This document shows positions 30,700-42,267 of a stretch of 64,000 nt of DNA, piece after piece; the stretch's first letter is position 1, and each line of letters begins with the position of its first letter. Source of the stretch: Setomelanomma holmii (taxonomy: Eukaryota; Ascomycota; Dothideomycetes; Pleosporales; Phaeosphaeriaceae); contig ML978184.1 of NCBI GenBank assembly GCA_010015745.1, positions 186,001-250,000 on the forward strand, in the 5' to 3' direction. The notes below the pieces were generated by a model. It had not been told where the DNA came from and did no database searches. It was given only the letters and a program-made list of their open reading frames with translations. The translations under genes were made by a program, and so were the position numbers.

Positions 30700-33600
30700 A
30701 TTTCTAATGTGTTGGTATCAACTTGGGTCGGGATGCTACGATGGGCAGAAATGGCTGTAATGGTGTTATGTTAGCTGCATCGGAATGGCGTTTGGGGCAT
30801 AAAGATACCAGCCCCCGTGTCTTAAGGCTACCAGTATGTTGTTTCTTAGGGTTTCGTAGCCTGCCTAAGCGAAATGTGAAGTACTTCTTTCCAAACTCGT
30901 CACAATCCGTCACGCTCGTATCCCGATGACAAGATACAAGCAATGTGTTTTATCCTTCGCATCACGCGAACATGCGTCCCTGCTTCTTGGTGATGAAGCT
31001 GCGTCACCAATCGTCGCGTGCCTCCCGTTTTGGCACAAAGATCTCACACATCTGCGATACGAATTATACCGCTTGTTCCCGCCCGCACTTGCAGGAGATT
31101 GAGGCTCGGCCTGTGCAGATGGGATCCGGCGCTCACGTGCAAATGAGCCTAGCAGCTCAACTCGCAGCAAGATGTTGATTGATAGTGTAAAGTGCATCTC
31201 TACGCTTCTGCTTAATAGCCCGGCTTGCCTTTCGCCCTTTTGATTGCCAGTGCCAGTACGCAATAGCACGACGCATCGTACATCGATCTTTTCGAAGACC
31301 ATTGGAGCACTATCAAATCGAATATCGAACAACGGCCCCAGAGTAGCCGCGCGGCTGTACTAGGGTATGACATGTACACGCGTTGTGCGTTGGGGCAAAG
31401 TGTTCACTCACCAAGGATGAGGCGGTGCACAAGCATACTAGCCATGTCCAGTTATCTCATCAAGCTCGGGACTACTCTTGTTCGACATTGCTAAGTGTTG
31501 AACAAAACGTATTTTCGGAACAACTGTGCTTTCTTTGTGCTGTCGGAGCAACAATGGATGATCGTTGACGAAGGGTCCCAGTGATTGCTTGTCCTGAGTG
31601 GGTATCGTAAGATTCAGGAACAGTACCCTGTAACCTGGAAAGTGGATACCGTAAGACGGGTAAATCAAGCCACGGCTTGACGCCCGATGTGGAAGTAGGA
31701 AGACGAAACAGATGTAAGCAGTTTTCGTGTATACTACACCTCGAGCGGTCATCGGCCTTCAGCGTAGCGGTAGCATCTATTCATCCATGCCTAGAGGCGA
31801 TAGTTTCTGACGAGATCGAAGCTGTAGAGTGCCAAGAACATGCACCTCTCTGAGAATAACACCAGAACACAGGATGCGACATGCCATCTCCATGGTGACG
31901 GTGCGGTTAATGTACCAGGTAAGTAGCACCGTCTTACTGGTTGCCTTCTCCGTGGATCGATGAAGCGAGATGAGACGGCCGAAATGGAGCTGCGGTTCCG
32001 TACCGAACTGTTGGTTCTGTACATGTTCTGATTTCTTACAGTCTGCCTTGCAAGTACCTGGCGGTGCGGCAATGATGCTCCTATGTCAATCTCATACTTT
32101 GGAACGCCGGTAGGTTTTCAGGATAAAGACGCAGCGATCTCGCATCTCGCCAGCACCTGCCCTCTGATACCACTAGCAATGTCTCATCAGTTGATCGAGT
32201 AACTCACGCTAAATTATTCTGCGCTTTTATAGAGGAATTGATTGCAGATGCGCTGCGATATCGCTGCCCAGGTGTTGTTCGGAGCCTTGGTCAAGCAACT
32301 CATATGTTACAATCTTGAAAGTGCTCACAGAGATCCGATTGTGCAAATGATCGGAATTGCTAGATATCATCATATCTGTTCCGAGTCAAGATTCGAGATC
32401 CTCGCAATGAGCGTTGTTGTTCGAGTTCGTGGCGACAGTCATGTAATGGGGCAGCATTCCTATTGGCTGCAGCTTTCGTGATAGCTGTGTGCACCAACGC
32501 TGGGCAGCAGTTTGTCAACACTGCCATCTGACTCGCATTGCAAAGCTATCTTTGCAAGCTTGCGCGGCTGAATTCATGCTGTGAATCCGGCCAAGGAACT
32601 CCAACGACGCGACTGTTAGTAGCTGTCTCAAGGCCGCCCGGCTGTGAAAGGATTGTGCTGTAGGATTGCGGCACAGGCAAATTCAGGAGTCCCGTCTCTG
32701 TCACTGGCACCCATGAAGAGCTGGCTCACTGGACGAATTGCTACATCGCTCGTGATGGTTGCCGTGCATCCAGACGCCGACGGCAAGTCCCGACTATTGG
32801 CGAGAACCTGACCTAGGTATCGTGACTTCCCGTGCCTGCAGTCTAGTTCTTCGAAGCAGTCCGCCAACTTGCAAAGCTGAAGCTGAAGCAACAGACTTTA
32901 CGTTGTCAGGCCAGACTAGATGAGCCATGCCAGATCACAGCAGTTCTGGACCGTACGGCTGGAACGGCGCACGATACTGCTGGATGCTGATCAGCTGTCG
33001 TCGACAAACTGCCTTTTCGTTGGTCGACATAGGTCGAATCAGGAAAGATGCTGGCGCTGGTGCACAACGGATTCAGCGACAACATTCGAGAGGCGCAGTT
33101 AAGCTTGCTCGCTAATGTGGCGTTAAGGGTTCAGCCTCACTGGTTCTCCAGTTTGAACCCTTGGATCAGCGGTGTCAAGCGGACACTAGTGCCATTACAC
33201 CTGTTTTGCTCCCTCGCCGTATTGTATAGGTTGTCCAGATGCTATGCATGGGACAAGGTTCCTCGCGGAAACATGCATATGTGCTGGACAGCGAAGACGG
33301 AAGTCCTTACTAATTTGCAAGCTCCACACACAAACAATCCTTCCGGTAAGACGTGCTGAGGCACGGACAAGGCGGGCCGTGTAGGTATCTTTCGAAGAAT
33401 TGTCGACTCCGTCAGGTGTGCAATGACCGTACAACACCAACGCCAGCATTAGCATTCAGGCTGCCACGTGCAAAAGTACATGTGTATTGTGAACGCCATC
33501 CTGGATCCGCCGAATGTGGTGACCCAGTCGAGAGGAGCGTTTGCAGCACAAGGCTGGCTGAGAGGGAAGCGGGTCGCTTGGCGACGCACGTCCAAACTTC

Positions 33601-33860
33601 ACTTTGGGGGCTGACCGCAGTCCAGATGAAAATAACTCGCCGACCCGATGTCAAAGCATGGTCCAGTCTTAGCGAGCTAATGTTCTGTGGCTGTTGGAGA
33701 TACACCTGAACGCCTGGAATCAGGCGTAAGGTCGCTGTGCTTTGTCGGCACGCAGGACGCTCCGATCAGCCAGGCGGTGCACTAAGCAAACATATACATC
33801 GCACCATACTTCAACTCCAAGAGTCCCATCGTAGGTCTTTCCGCAATATCGTATCTCATC
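30700..33860. other. Large gene-free gap between the P450 and transporter genes
   Basis: About 3.2 kb. All open frames are below 145 codons, overlap on both strands, and show no domain, signal peptide or splice-joined continuation. No terminal repeats or transposase motifs were noticed. It could be a long promoter of the transporter, a decayed insertion, or hold a non-coding RNA. Confidence 0.5.
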
Positions 33861-35427
33861 ATGCGTTCCCCAGTCGAATTCGAGAAGGCCCACACCTATG
33901 ATCGGTGCCGCGAGAGCATCGACAGTGACGACTATCCTCGAGCCAACTCCATCGACGAGGCCGAAGTCTCGTTGACAAAAGAGAGCGAACCTGCACCACC
34001 GCCTGTTCCATACTCCGCTTTCTCGCTCAATCGGAGGCGTTTCATTCTCGGTGTTGTCACGGCGGCTGGCTTCTTCGGCCCTCTATGTGGAGCAGTTTAC
34101 CTACCTTCTCTTCGTCTGTTCCAGACAATCTTCAAGACTTCTGAAAATGCGATCAATGGAACTGTCTCGATGTACATGGTTGTCTTCGCAGTTGCAGTAA
34201 GTACACGAAACCCTCGCACACGTCTATGATGCTGACGATGAGCAGCCGCTTTTTGGCGCGGCGGCATCCGATGTTGGTGGGCGTAAACTTGTCTACATTG
34301 TCGGTCTCGGTAGCTTCCTGGTCTCCAACACGTTGCTCGCGATGCTTCCGCCTCACATCGCCCTGCTGTACTTCCTCCGGATTTTCCAGGCCTTTGGCTC
34401 GTGCATTGTGTTCTCTGTAGGAGCAGGAACTGTCGCCGATATCACCGAACCCGCATCGCGTGCGTCTGCCTTGGCTTGGTTCCTCATGGGTCCTCAACTC
34501 GGTCCCATCCTAGGCCCTCTCATTGGCGGTCAATTTGCAACGGAGTCGAAATGGAGATGGGTATTCGCCTTCCTGTCGGTTACGAGTCTCCCGGTCTACT
34601 TAGCCATCATCTTCTGCATGCCAGAAACGCTGCGATCTTTGGTTGGCAATGGTACTGCCCTCGCAAATCAGCCGTGGTTTCAAATTCCTAGGAGCTTGCG
34701 GACCAAGCCATGCACAGACTCGAAAGTCCCGAAGGCGCCTCGTCCATCGTTCCGCAAGTTCATGCGCCTTTTGAAGTACCCTCCCCACCTCATCGTGTCC
34801 TTCAATGGTGCTTTTCAATTCGCAGGCCTTTACGGCATGTACATCTCCTTTCCCACAATCTGGGGATCGAAGCAAGGATACGGGTGGAGCAATGCAGCGG
34901 TCGGCTATGCTTACCTCTGCCCTGGCATTTCCATGTTTATCGCCTCGATCATCGTTGGGCGCCTTTCCGATTGGATGCGACAAAAGGCCAAAGCAAATAG
35001 CAAGGACGGCAAAATCCATCCGGAGCGCAGAATGGCTATCCAAGTACCAGGCTTTGCCATTGCCGCAGCCGGTAAGATCATGTTTGGGTGGTTTGCATAC
35101 CACAAGGCACCCGCGTGGATGGCCCTTATTGGTACGGCTCTTGCTGCGATCGGCGTGTCTGTCGTCTTTGTTACTAGCACTTCCTTCCAGACCGAGTGCG
35201 ATCCAGCTCAGACTGCCAGTTTGGTGGCTCTGGGAGGCTTTCTCCGCAACGTTGCTGCCGCCATTACAGCGGCAATCATGACCAGCGTCCTCAAGTCGTT
35301 GGGCTGGCGCTGGGCTTTCACCGGCCTCGGGCTGCTCGACGTGCTTTGCATTCCCGGCATTCTCTTGATTCTCATGAGAGGCGAGAAGTGGCGCGAGGAT
35401 TTGAAGAGACAACAGCAGCAAGGCTGA
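33861..35427 (+). CDS. Major facilitator superfamily DHA1 transporter (Dtr1/Qdr-like)
   Basis: Predicted exons are 33861-34196 and 34246-35427, with a 49-bp intron at 34197-34245 (GTAAGT..GAGCAG, branch GCTGACG), giving 505 residues. About 50 cytosolic residues precede the first membrane segment (FILGVVTAAGFFGPLCGAVY). Exon joining restores MFS motif A, FGAAASDVGGRK, between TM2 and TM3. GAGTVADITEPASRASALAW and GPQLGPILGPLIGG (motif C-like, antiporter type) follow, and about 12 hydrophobic segments are present in total. These are features of the fungal DHA1 family of drug:H+ antiporters, which includes the yeast dityrosine-precursor exporter Dtr1 and the Qdr pumps. Next to isocyanide synthase and P450 genes, export of their product is the obvious proposal, though a general multidrug pump is possible. 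Confidence 0.85.
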
Positions 35428-36791
35428 GTATTGTGACTGGATGAAATACCTCCAAGTGAGGCTACAGTACAGGATTCTGCTTTCTGGCATAGCGCGGCGT
35501 TGGCGGTAGTTTGATTGGCATTCCAGATGCCGATGTATGCTTGATACCATAATCGATAATTGGCTTCCCAGCTCGGATCGTGATTGCAGGTGATTCGCAA
35601 TGGGATTTGCATGTGGCCAATTTCGATCTGTGCGCTAGCATATGATAGGCCTATATGCGACTTCCGGCTCCGCCTATAGGGTCCAGACTTCAGCTTCTTA
35701 TGGTTACTTATCAGCACAATGCATTCGCTTTCGCTTGCAGATCGTCTAAGCAGCTGTTTCAGCTGCACTCCGTGAGCTGTGCTTTACCGTAAGCCTAAAT
35801 CGCTAGCCGCTTGTCGATGTTCCTCCAGCTCCTGGAAATATCACATGCGAGACCATCTACCTAGCTGCCGAATCTCAAGAAATTCGACCCAGAAACACAC
35901 GACGAGATACGATCATGCGGCGGGCCTTATCCAGCTCCACTGGAAAAGACGTTCTTGTCCTAGTCGAAGCCACTCAGCTTCGGTTAGATGCCTGCAAGTC
36001 GTAATATCTGGATCTCGGAATCTAGGGAGGCCTTGCTGTCAGTTCCAAGAGATCTACAAGAGGTGCATGACGGAGATCTAGTTCCTTCCGGATTGCACTA
36101 CGGGAAGATCTGTGCGGTTCGTTAACTGCGCTCGGCTAAAATGATAGTAGATTCGTTGCTCATTATTGCAACCAAGCGATATAGGTGAGCCCTACTGCAG
36201 ATTGGCCTTGGATAGGTATGTGCGCTGGCATGCAACGCATCTGATGAATGACAAAGGTGTCAAGTTAAAAGAGAGTCGGACCGAATCGAAATGAAGCCAC
36301 CTTTGAGACCTGAGCGGACTGGTCGTTCAGCGACTGTATGGTACCTACTCAAGTCGGTGATCAGCTTCACCAGTGGCACGTACTTGATCTTGGATGCCAG
36401 CAGCGGTGAGTAACTAACGACGATCGACGGAGGGATATCGGCGATACTGGCAGTATATCCTCCGCTGATCGAACTGTGGTAGGGCTGATCAGCGGGTCGA
36501 TCCCAAATTCGGCGATTGCCTGCAGATGCAGTAGCGACACCCAAGCCCAGGCGGCCATAGCGTCCAGCCACAGTAGATAACCCGGCGAGCCCTCATCGCA
36601 GTCGACTGTCTACTTCTTCCTCTCGATCTCCATCAGTGTAACATTTTCAGTGTCACCGCTCCTGGCCCATCACTTCAGCATCGCCATTCCCGCCTCGATC
36701 GCCCTCCCCTACGCGACGCTTCTGCTGTTTTATTGGACGGAAGGCTTACTTCTGATACTCAAAGTACAACGGCTTTACTCAGTAGGCCAGA
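35428..36791. other. Intergenic, no gene recognised
   Basis: About 1.36 kb between two plus-strand genes. The antisense frames here are shadows of the transporter or are short. Nothing else is visible. Confidence 0.5.
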
Positions 36792-37961
36792 ATGCTTGAA
36801 GGGAGCTCTATCGCAGCCATCCTCACGGGCATTCTTGCTCTCGTCGGTGCAGTTGCGGCTGCCTGGATGTCCGGTTGGAACGAGCACCGTATACAGACGC
36901 GCGTGAATCGAAAGGCACTTGCTCGATACTCGGTGCCCCTTCTTATCGCTTCCTGGGATCTAGCGAATTGGTTTTACGACATCTTGGAAGAGTCCAATTA
37001 CAGCATAGAGCGATGCAATTCGTATGGCAGCGGCTGGAACAGTCAATTTACATCTTACTTGATCGGTCAATACTTTGCTGGCGTCCACATCATCCGCGAA
37101 ATGACGCAATTTTTCGCACACTTGAAGGGCGAAAGGGCGGACGTTTTGAAGAAGCTTCTGTGGAAAATCCAGGATGAGTTCGTTTCGATGAACTATGAAG
37201 GAAGGGAGAGCTGGGAAATGCGTTGGTTTGAAGGTGACATACTCGCCGTGCAGGAGCTTTTAACCGCGCCTGCCGATCTGGATGGTGACGGAAAGACCAA
37301 GGAGATGCGACCGATTGGTTGGGTCGAGTTCAAGGAGAAGTACGACAAGAAATCGGAGTCCGCGAAGAATGAGCCGATGCAGCTGAAGGCGCTGTTCGGG
37401 TGGTATGAGATGGAATTCCAACGGATCATCTACCGCCGCTTCAAATACCTGTACTCTACCAGGTGGTCAGATCACACAAATCCTCAAGCTTTTAAGACGC
37501 AACTGGAGAGTCTTTCCGGGGAAGAAAGACAGCATGTTATCGACGACGAAGAGCGCATCAAAAAGGAGGGAGAGCAATATCCAAATATCGGCGTCATTAT
37601 CCCGGATCATCGAATCCGGCGTATCCAGCACCTTCTCAGCGACCTCGTGGAACTACTCGACGAAGTCTCCACCATGAAATTTAACCGCCCAGTTCGGAGA
37701 TGCGGAATGGAAATTGATAATTCCGTGCTGGCCAGGGGAAATCCACTGGGGCTGCAGGTTGGGGGACGCGTTCCTTGCGATTGCCATTTCCCTGACTGCA
37801 ACCCGAAACGCCAGGACTTCGAACATCGACAACTCGCGGTGCCCCAAGGGCGGATGGGTCGTTCCAAGTCCTGGCAGGTACTACAGCCTGCGCGTCAGCC
37901 GACGACTCGGGCAGATAACTTCACTCTCAGCAGGCACACCACAGAGAAACAAACAGTTTAG
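36792..37961 (+). CDS. Unrecognised membrane-anchored protein; 3' part uncertain
   Basis: An open frame of 389 residues. The N-terminus has one hydrophobic segment (IAAILTGILALVGAVAAAWM) followed by basic residues, then a long soluble, mostly helical, charged region to about residue 295, with segments such as ALARYSVPLLIASWDLANWF and AVQELLTAPADLDGDGKTKE. I do not recognise the family. Beyond about 37677 the annotated frame becomes unconvincing (Cys, Arg and Gln rich). A second frame over the same bases reads as a plausible membrane-proximal sequence (WPGEIHWGCRLGDAFLAIAI, SLTATRNARTSN) and runs to 38013. A missed intron or a frameshift near 37640-37690 is therefore likely, and the true C-terminus may contain a second membrane segment. 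Confidence 0.6.
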   Translation: MLEGSSIAAILTGILALVGAVAAAWMSGWNEHRIQTRVNRKALARYSVPLLIASWDLANWFYDILEESNYSIERCNSYGSGWNSQFTSYLIGQYFAGVHIIREMTQFFAHLKGERADVLKKLLWKIQDEFVSMNYEGRESWEMRWFEGDILAVQELLTAPADLDGDGKTKEMRPIGWVEFKEKYDKKSESAKNEPMQLKALFGWYEMEFQRIIYRRFKYLYSTRWSDHTNPQAFKTQLESLSGEERQHVIDDEERIKKEGEQYPNIGVIIPDHRIRRIQHLLSDLVELLDEVSTMKFNRPVRRCGMEIDNSVLARGNPLGLQVGGRVPCDCHFPDCNPKRQDFEHRQLAVPQGRMGRSKSWQVLQPARQPTTRADNFTLSRHTTEKQTV

Positions 37962-38007
37962 TCGGTGCTCGAATCATGGCAATCAACGTGTATACCTGAT
38001 TGAAATC

Positions 38008-39654
38008 CTATAAACTCGTCTCATTTCCCCCGTGCTTCCGTATCCAACTTGCAATAATCTTCTGCTGTGCATGCACAATATCCATCGCAGTGTCTGTGTC
38101 ATAAAGATCGTACCAGCCCTACAACACAATCAGTAAAAGTGTTCCAGAACTTTCCTGGAAACAGATTGTACTTACTGGACTCTCATGTGGCGGATCTCCG
38201 GCCCAGACCATCCCGAATTCGTTGATATGCTGGGTTTCGGGACGATACAAACCGCCATATGCCCACGGCGACGTCCCTACATACGCTCCGCCATTGCGAA
38301 ACTCATCCATGACCGCGCCGATGATAGTCTTGAAGTATGCATCCTTGTGCGCTGTTGATGCACTGCTCAAGTAAGGATACTCCTTGTCCTTGTTCTCCCA
38401 GTTGTCCCTGGCCATGCCGAATTCTTCCAAGAACACCGGTTTCCCGATGTCAGCACCCCATCGGCTTGAGTTGTGCATGAAGGCTTTTGCGAAGTCCTGC
38501 GCTTTCTGCAAATTCTCGACGCTCGAATTGTACATGTCGTATATACCTGGAAAGTTGGAGGCGCGAGGTCAGTTTTGGTTTCAAGGTCAATTCCTGCATT
38601 GGCCACTTACCCCAGTTCTGAACCCAGCAATGCGTTGTGGCGTAGTCCACGGACGAGAAGTTGTGTACCTGCTTGAAATAATACTCGCCTTGTTTACTCT
38701 CAAGACCAACGTTGATGAGCTGCTTCGGAGCTAACGAGCGAATATATGACGAGATACGGTCCACCCATGGGAAGAGGAGATCATCGGGATTGGGATCGAG
38801 GAATAAGGGATCTGCTCCGTAACGAGGATCAGAAGGTTGAGGCTCATTGGCGAGTTGCCAGGTCATGATTGCGGGATCGTCTTTGTAAAGCCTCCCATTT
38901 ACAGTGTTACGGCGATTTATGACCGTTTTGATGTGGTCCTTGTACCATCCTTCGGCCAGGGTATTGTTGTAGATCAAGTTCGCAAACTGGGTAAACTCGT
39001 CGTAAGGCGCTGCGTCGATCCCTTGGGTAGTATAGTTGCCCCAACCTGTGCCTGGTGTCTCTCGTTGCGGCGGTGCTGACAGATTCCAAGAGGACGGGTA
39101 CGGTATGAGAGTATTGTTCTGCGCCCAGGAAACATATTGTGCGAAGCCACCACTCCACTGCCATTCATCGTTGAGGGTCATAGTAGCTCGCATTCCCCGT
39201 TTGGACATCTCATCAAGACATACATCCAGACCTTTGAAGACTACTTCATTGTAATCCCCAGGGGAATTCATGAGTGGCGGGTTCATCCGGAAAGGCTGTG
39301 GTGTCGGTGCACCTTCTGAGGAAGCCATGATACGTAGATGATTGATGCCTTTGGCTGCCATCTGATCGAGCTCGGTCACTAGGCGCGAATAATTTCCTCC
39401 AGCCGAATCATCTGCTGCCAGATTGAGACAGGCCCAGTAGTTCATGCCTTATGGGTAGTCAGCCTCTGACAATGTCCATATATGTAGAATGTATAAGTAC
39501 CAGTAATGTAGTGCAGTCCTTTCGAGTCGTACAAGCGGAGACCTTTAACATGCACAAAATCGTCCTCATCGAGACCATGGCCTCTCCTGCCACCTCTCGG
39601 CACAGCAGTGCCGAGGGCCAGCGAGGAAAAGATTAGTTGCAGAATGACGCGCAT
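38008..39654 (-). CDS. Secreted GH5 endo-beta-1,4-mannanase
   Basis: Predicted exons are 39654-39501, 39447-38611, 38546-38176 and 38118-38008, giving 490 residues; introns are 53, 64 and 57 bp, all GT-AG. A signal peptide (MRVILQLIFSSLALGTAVPR) directs secretion. The GH5 subfamily 7-like (mannanase) domain begins at VKGLRLYDSKGLHYITGMNY. Landmarks are MAAKGINHLRIMASSEG, MRATMTLNDEWQWSGG, AIMTWQLANEPQPSD (acid/base Glu about 253), VDYATTHCWVQNWGIYDMY (across the second splice), and GKPVFLEEFGMARDNW (nucleophile Glu about 372). The fourth exon ends the domain with GWYDLYDTDTAMDIVHAQQK. The enzyme cleaves beta-mannan in plant hemicellulose outside the cell. Every splice restores conserved sequence, so the gene appears intact. 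Regulation by carbon source is likely (see the upstream sites). Confidence 0.93.
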
Positions 39655-40153
39655 TACGTTGCAATTCTCTGAGCAGAAGGTGGAATTTTGCTCTTGCGAA
39701 GGAAGCTCACCTAAGCCTTTGCACGCGGCACACTACAGCTTATATACAATGGCACCGACGCTATGGTCCAAGAATGTAAGCATTACACGTGTGCTGCGAC
39801 GACTGACATCATGGCGGGCGAAGAGACTCCGAGCTGCTGCTTATGGCAAGCGGAGAGGTTCCATGTGGGGTAAGTTGGACCTTGTGTGCGGCTAGGTGCA
39901 ATTTTCCGGAAGATCTGCATCTCACATTTCGGCATCTGAAATTCGTCGCTCGTGAAGCCGGACCTCTCGATGGTCAGGTAATGGAAAGCAATGTTCGGTT
40001 GTTGTAACCGAACGACAGCTTACGGAACATGCGAAACGCTCGGAATAGTAAGCTCTAGACCCAACGATTGCATATTATGCTGCGCTCGATCTTTAAAAGA
40101 GCAAACTCAGTCTGAGGAACTTATCGTGTATTATCGGGTCCTCTTGCACGCAA
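39655..40153. promoter_or_regulatory. Promoter region of the mannanase gene
   Basis: A good TATA box, TATATAAG on the minus strand, lies at 39739-39746, 85-92 bp upstream of the start codon. Further up are GTGGGG (39865-39870), a match to the CreA carbon-repressor consensus SYGGRG, and GGCTAG (39890-39895), a match to the XlnR consensus GGCTAR. Hexamers of this kind occur often by chance, so only the TATA box is reasonably supported. Confidence 0.4.
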
Positions 40154-40863
40154 CTACAGGCTGCCCTCCTGTCTCTTGAGACGTTCGAAGAGCTGAACAA
40201 ATGCAGCAGGCTCTTGGGCACCTCCGATCTCGAAGCTATCATTAATTGTGAAGTTCGGAACGCCCGAAATGTTTTGTTCGACTGCGTCTTGTACTTCCTT
40301 GTCGACCTCAGGTCCTCCTTTGCCGCTCTCGAGCCACTCTTTTGCTTCCTTCTCGTTAAGGCCAGCCTTGGCACCCGCCTCGATCAGAACAACTTGGGTT
40401 GTGATATCCTTCTCGTTTTCGAAGTAAGCAGCAAATAGTTCCTCGATGACCCGCGTCTGCATATGAGGGCCTTTGGTTTTCCCGAGCTGGATAAGTCGGT
40501 GCGAGTCGCGTGTGTTGCCTGTCCTGCCACCGTATTTGAAGTGGATGCCCTCGGCTCTACCGATCGCGGAGAGACGCTCTTGCATCATAGTCGTACGCTC
40601 TTTGCCGAATTTTGATTCATAGCGTTCTTGCTTGTCGATGCTCTTGGGTGCGCTCGGGTCCAGGTAAAATGGAAACCAATTTGTCGCAAAGGTGTCATTG
40701 GAGCCAGGATGCTTCTCCTTGTATGCCACGATGCCCTTCTCGAGCCGTTTCTTGCCAACATAGCACCATGCTGTGTTTCAATTAGTACAATACCACCAGC
40801 GCGCGACATAAGCTACTTACGGCATACAGTGTCACTGACAACGTTGATGTTGAATGCCGTCAT
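40154..40863 (-). CDS. DsbA/FrnE-type thioredoxin-fold oxidoreductase
   Basis: Predicted exons are 40863-40821 and 40770-40154, with a 50-bp intron at 40771-40820 (GTAAGT..AACACAG, branch ACTAATT), giving 219 residues. The short first exon (MTAFNINVVSDTVC) and the splice together build the CPWC active site (Cys14 and Cys17) in DTVCPWCYVGKKRLEKGI, the signature of FrnE-like proteins in the DsbA/2-hydroxychromene-2-carboxylate isomerase family. The helical insert contains FFLD-like FYLDPSAPK and IHFKYGGRTGNTRDSHRLIQ. The cis-Pro loop is SGVPNFTIND, and the thioredoxin-fold helix EIGGAQEPAAFVQLFERL ends the domain. No signal peptide is seen, so a cytosolic location is likely. The substrate is unknown; isomerase or glutathione-linked roles are possible. 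Intact. Confidence 0.9.
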
Positions 40864-42267
40864 TTTCCGTAAACCAGTTCTGAAAGCCACGTTGATTGTA
40901 ACTTGGGATGATTTCCGGATGCTTCCGGCAAGTCGTCGATATTGTATCGCTTTCTTTATACTCTAACTTAAGGTGAGGTTGCTGACAAATGAAGTGCGAT
41001 GAAGTTCCAACCGCGGAAGCTCGCCACACCTCGACCACCGAGGTTGACCAACGATCGTACAACAACATCCCCAGTACGCTTTAATTCCATCATTCTGAAA
41101 AGCGACTGATGTCCGAAACATTGTCCTTGGAGGATCCAGTGGGTGTCATGAAATGTCACCTGCCTCGGACCTTACCACAGGTGTACGCGCGACCTCGCTA
41201 GCCACTGCTTGCCAACCGGACGTATGCGCATCCATGTGCCACGAGCGTCACCATGATTTTCTCAACTTAGGCATGATGGGAGATGCTGGGTGCAGGATAT
41301 GCTGTGCCTCTCAACATCCGCGAAGCACTGAGGGATCCCTCGAACGTGCACCGATAGAGATGCTTATAGCAGATGCCAATATCGACGAAAGAACCATGGC
41401 TAGCATCCTGCTACTATAGGCAGTCAGCGACTTTGGTCTTTCGGGTCGTTCAGTCAAAGTCGCAGCGCGTGATTGTAACAGTCGCTTCGAAGGCGCCATT
41501 GACCATTGTGCAACGTTGTCAACTCTTTCTGTTGTGCCGCAGTGGGTTTTGAAATAATACCTTCAGAGCAATGGGTCCTTCCCTGAGTCGGAGAGTCGAA
41601 AAAGAAACCGGAACGCACAGCTCTTCCCTTCGAAGAGATACAGAGCTCCAACAAAAGCAGGCTGTTGCACCCCACAGCGAAGACCGGTGAAGAACAAGTC
41701 ATAACAAGCTGCGCCAAGCGTTTTCAGAAGCGACAAAATGCTATTTTCGACGTCCATGCAGGGGCAAGTAAATGAGAGTTCGCCTACACTTTCCGCTTTT
41801 GCACGCCACTGACGCTCTCTAATAGGTCAAACCCAAGCCACCATGTTCAGCTCCTATCCCCGAATCAAACACCAAGTCTCTCTCGGCCTTATTTCTCATG
41901 CGCACACCAGTTTCATGTCGCGAGCAGTCAACATTCGCGCTGCGGACAGGTTGGAATCTAGATTTTGGCGTGAATTGTACCGCCTCTCGAACCACAGCGG
42001 TTGATGCGCCGCTTGAGTGGTAGTTGCAATGTCCCGGCTGAGGCTGCGCCCTTTGGATAGGAACGCCATGTTTTTGCTGTCGTACTACATGGATACTCAG
42101 CTACAGGGTGCAATAGCGGATCGCAGTCTCTCAAATACGGCGTAGATCCCGCAGCTTGGAGGAGCCGTCCGTCGATCATACCTGAAGTCTTTCGTTCACT
42201 TTTCTTAAACAGTACTTCAGTCTTTCGTGCTGTTCTTCAGTGTGCTTCAGACTCCCTGACATCTACG
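40864..42267. other. Intergenic, no gene recognised
   Basis: About 1.4 kb between divergent genes (DsbA-like on minus, membrane protein on plus). No frame is supported. The 80 bp before 42268 contain several CTTCAG repeats of unknown meaning. Confidence 0.5.

Noticed and set aside
34600..35550. 316-codon open frame antisense to the MFS transporter gene
   Set aside because: It is a shadow of the transporter coding strand, with no domain of its own.
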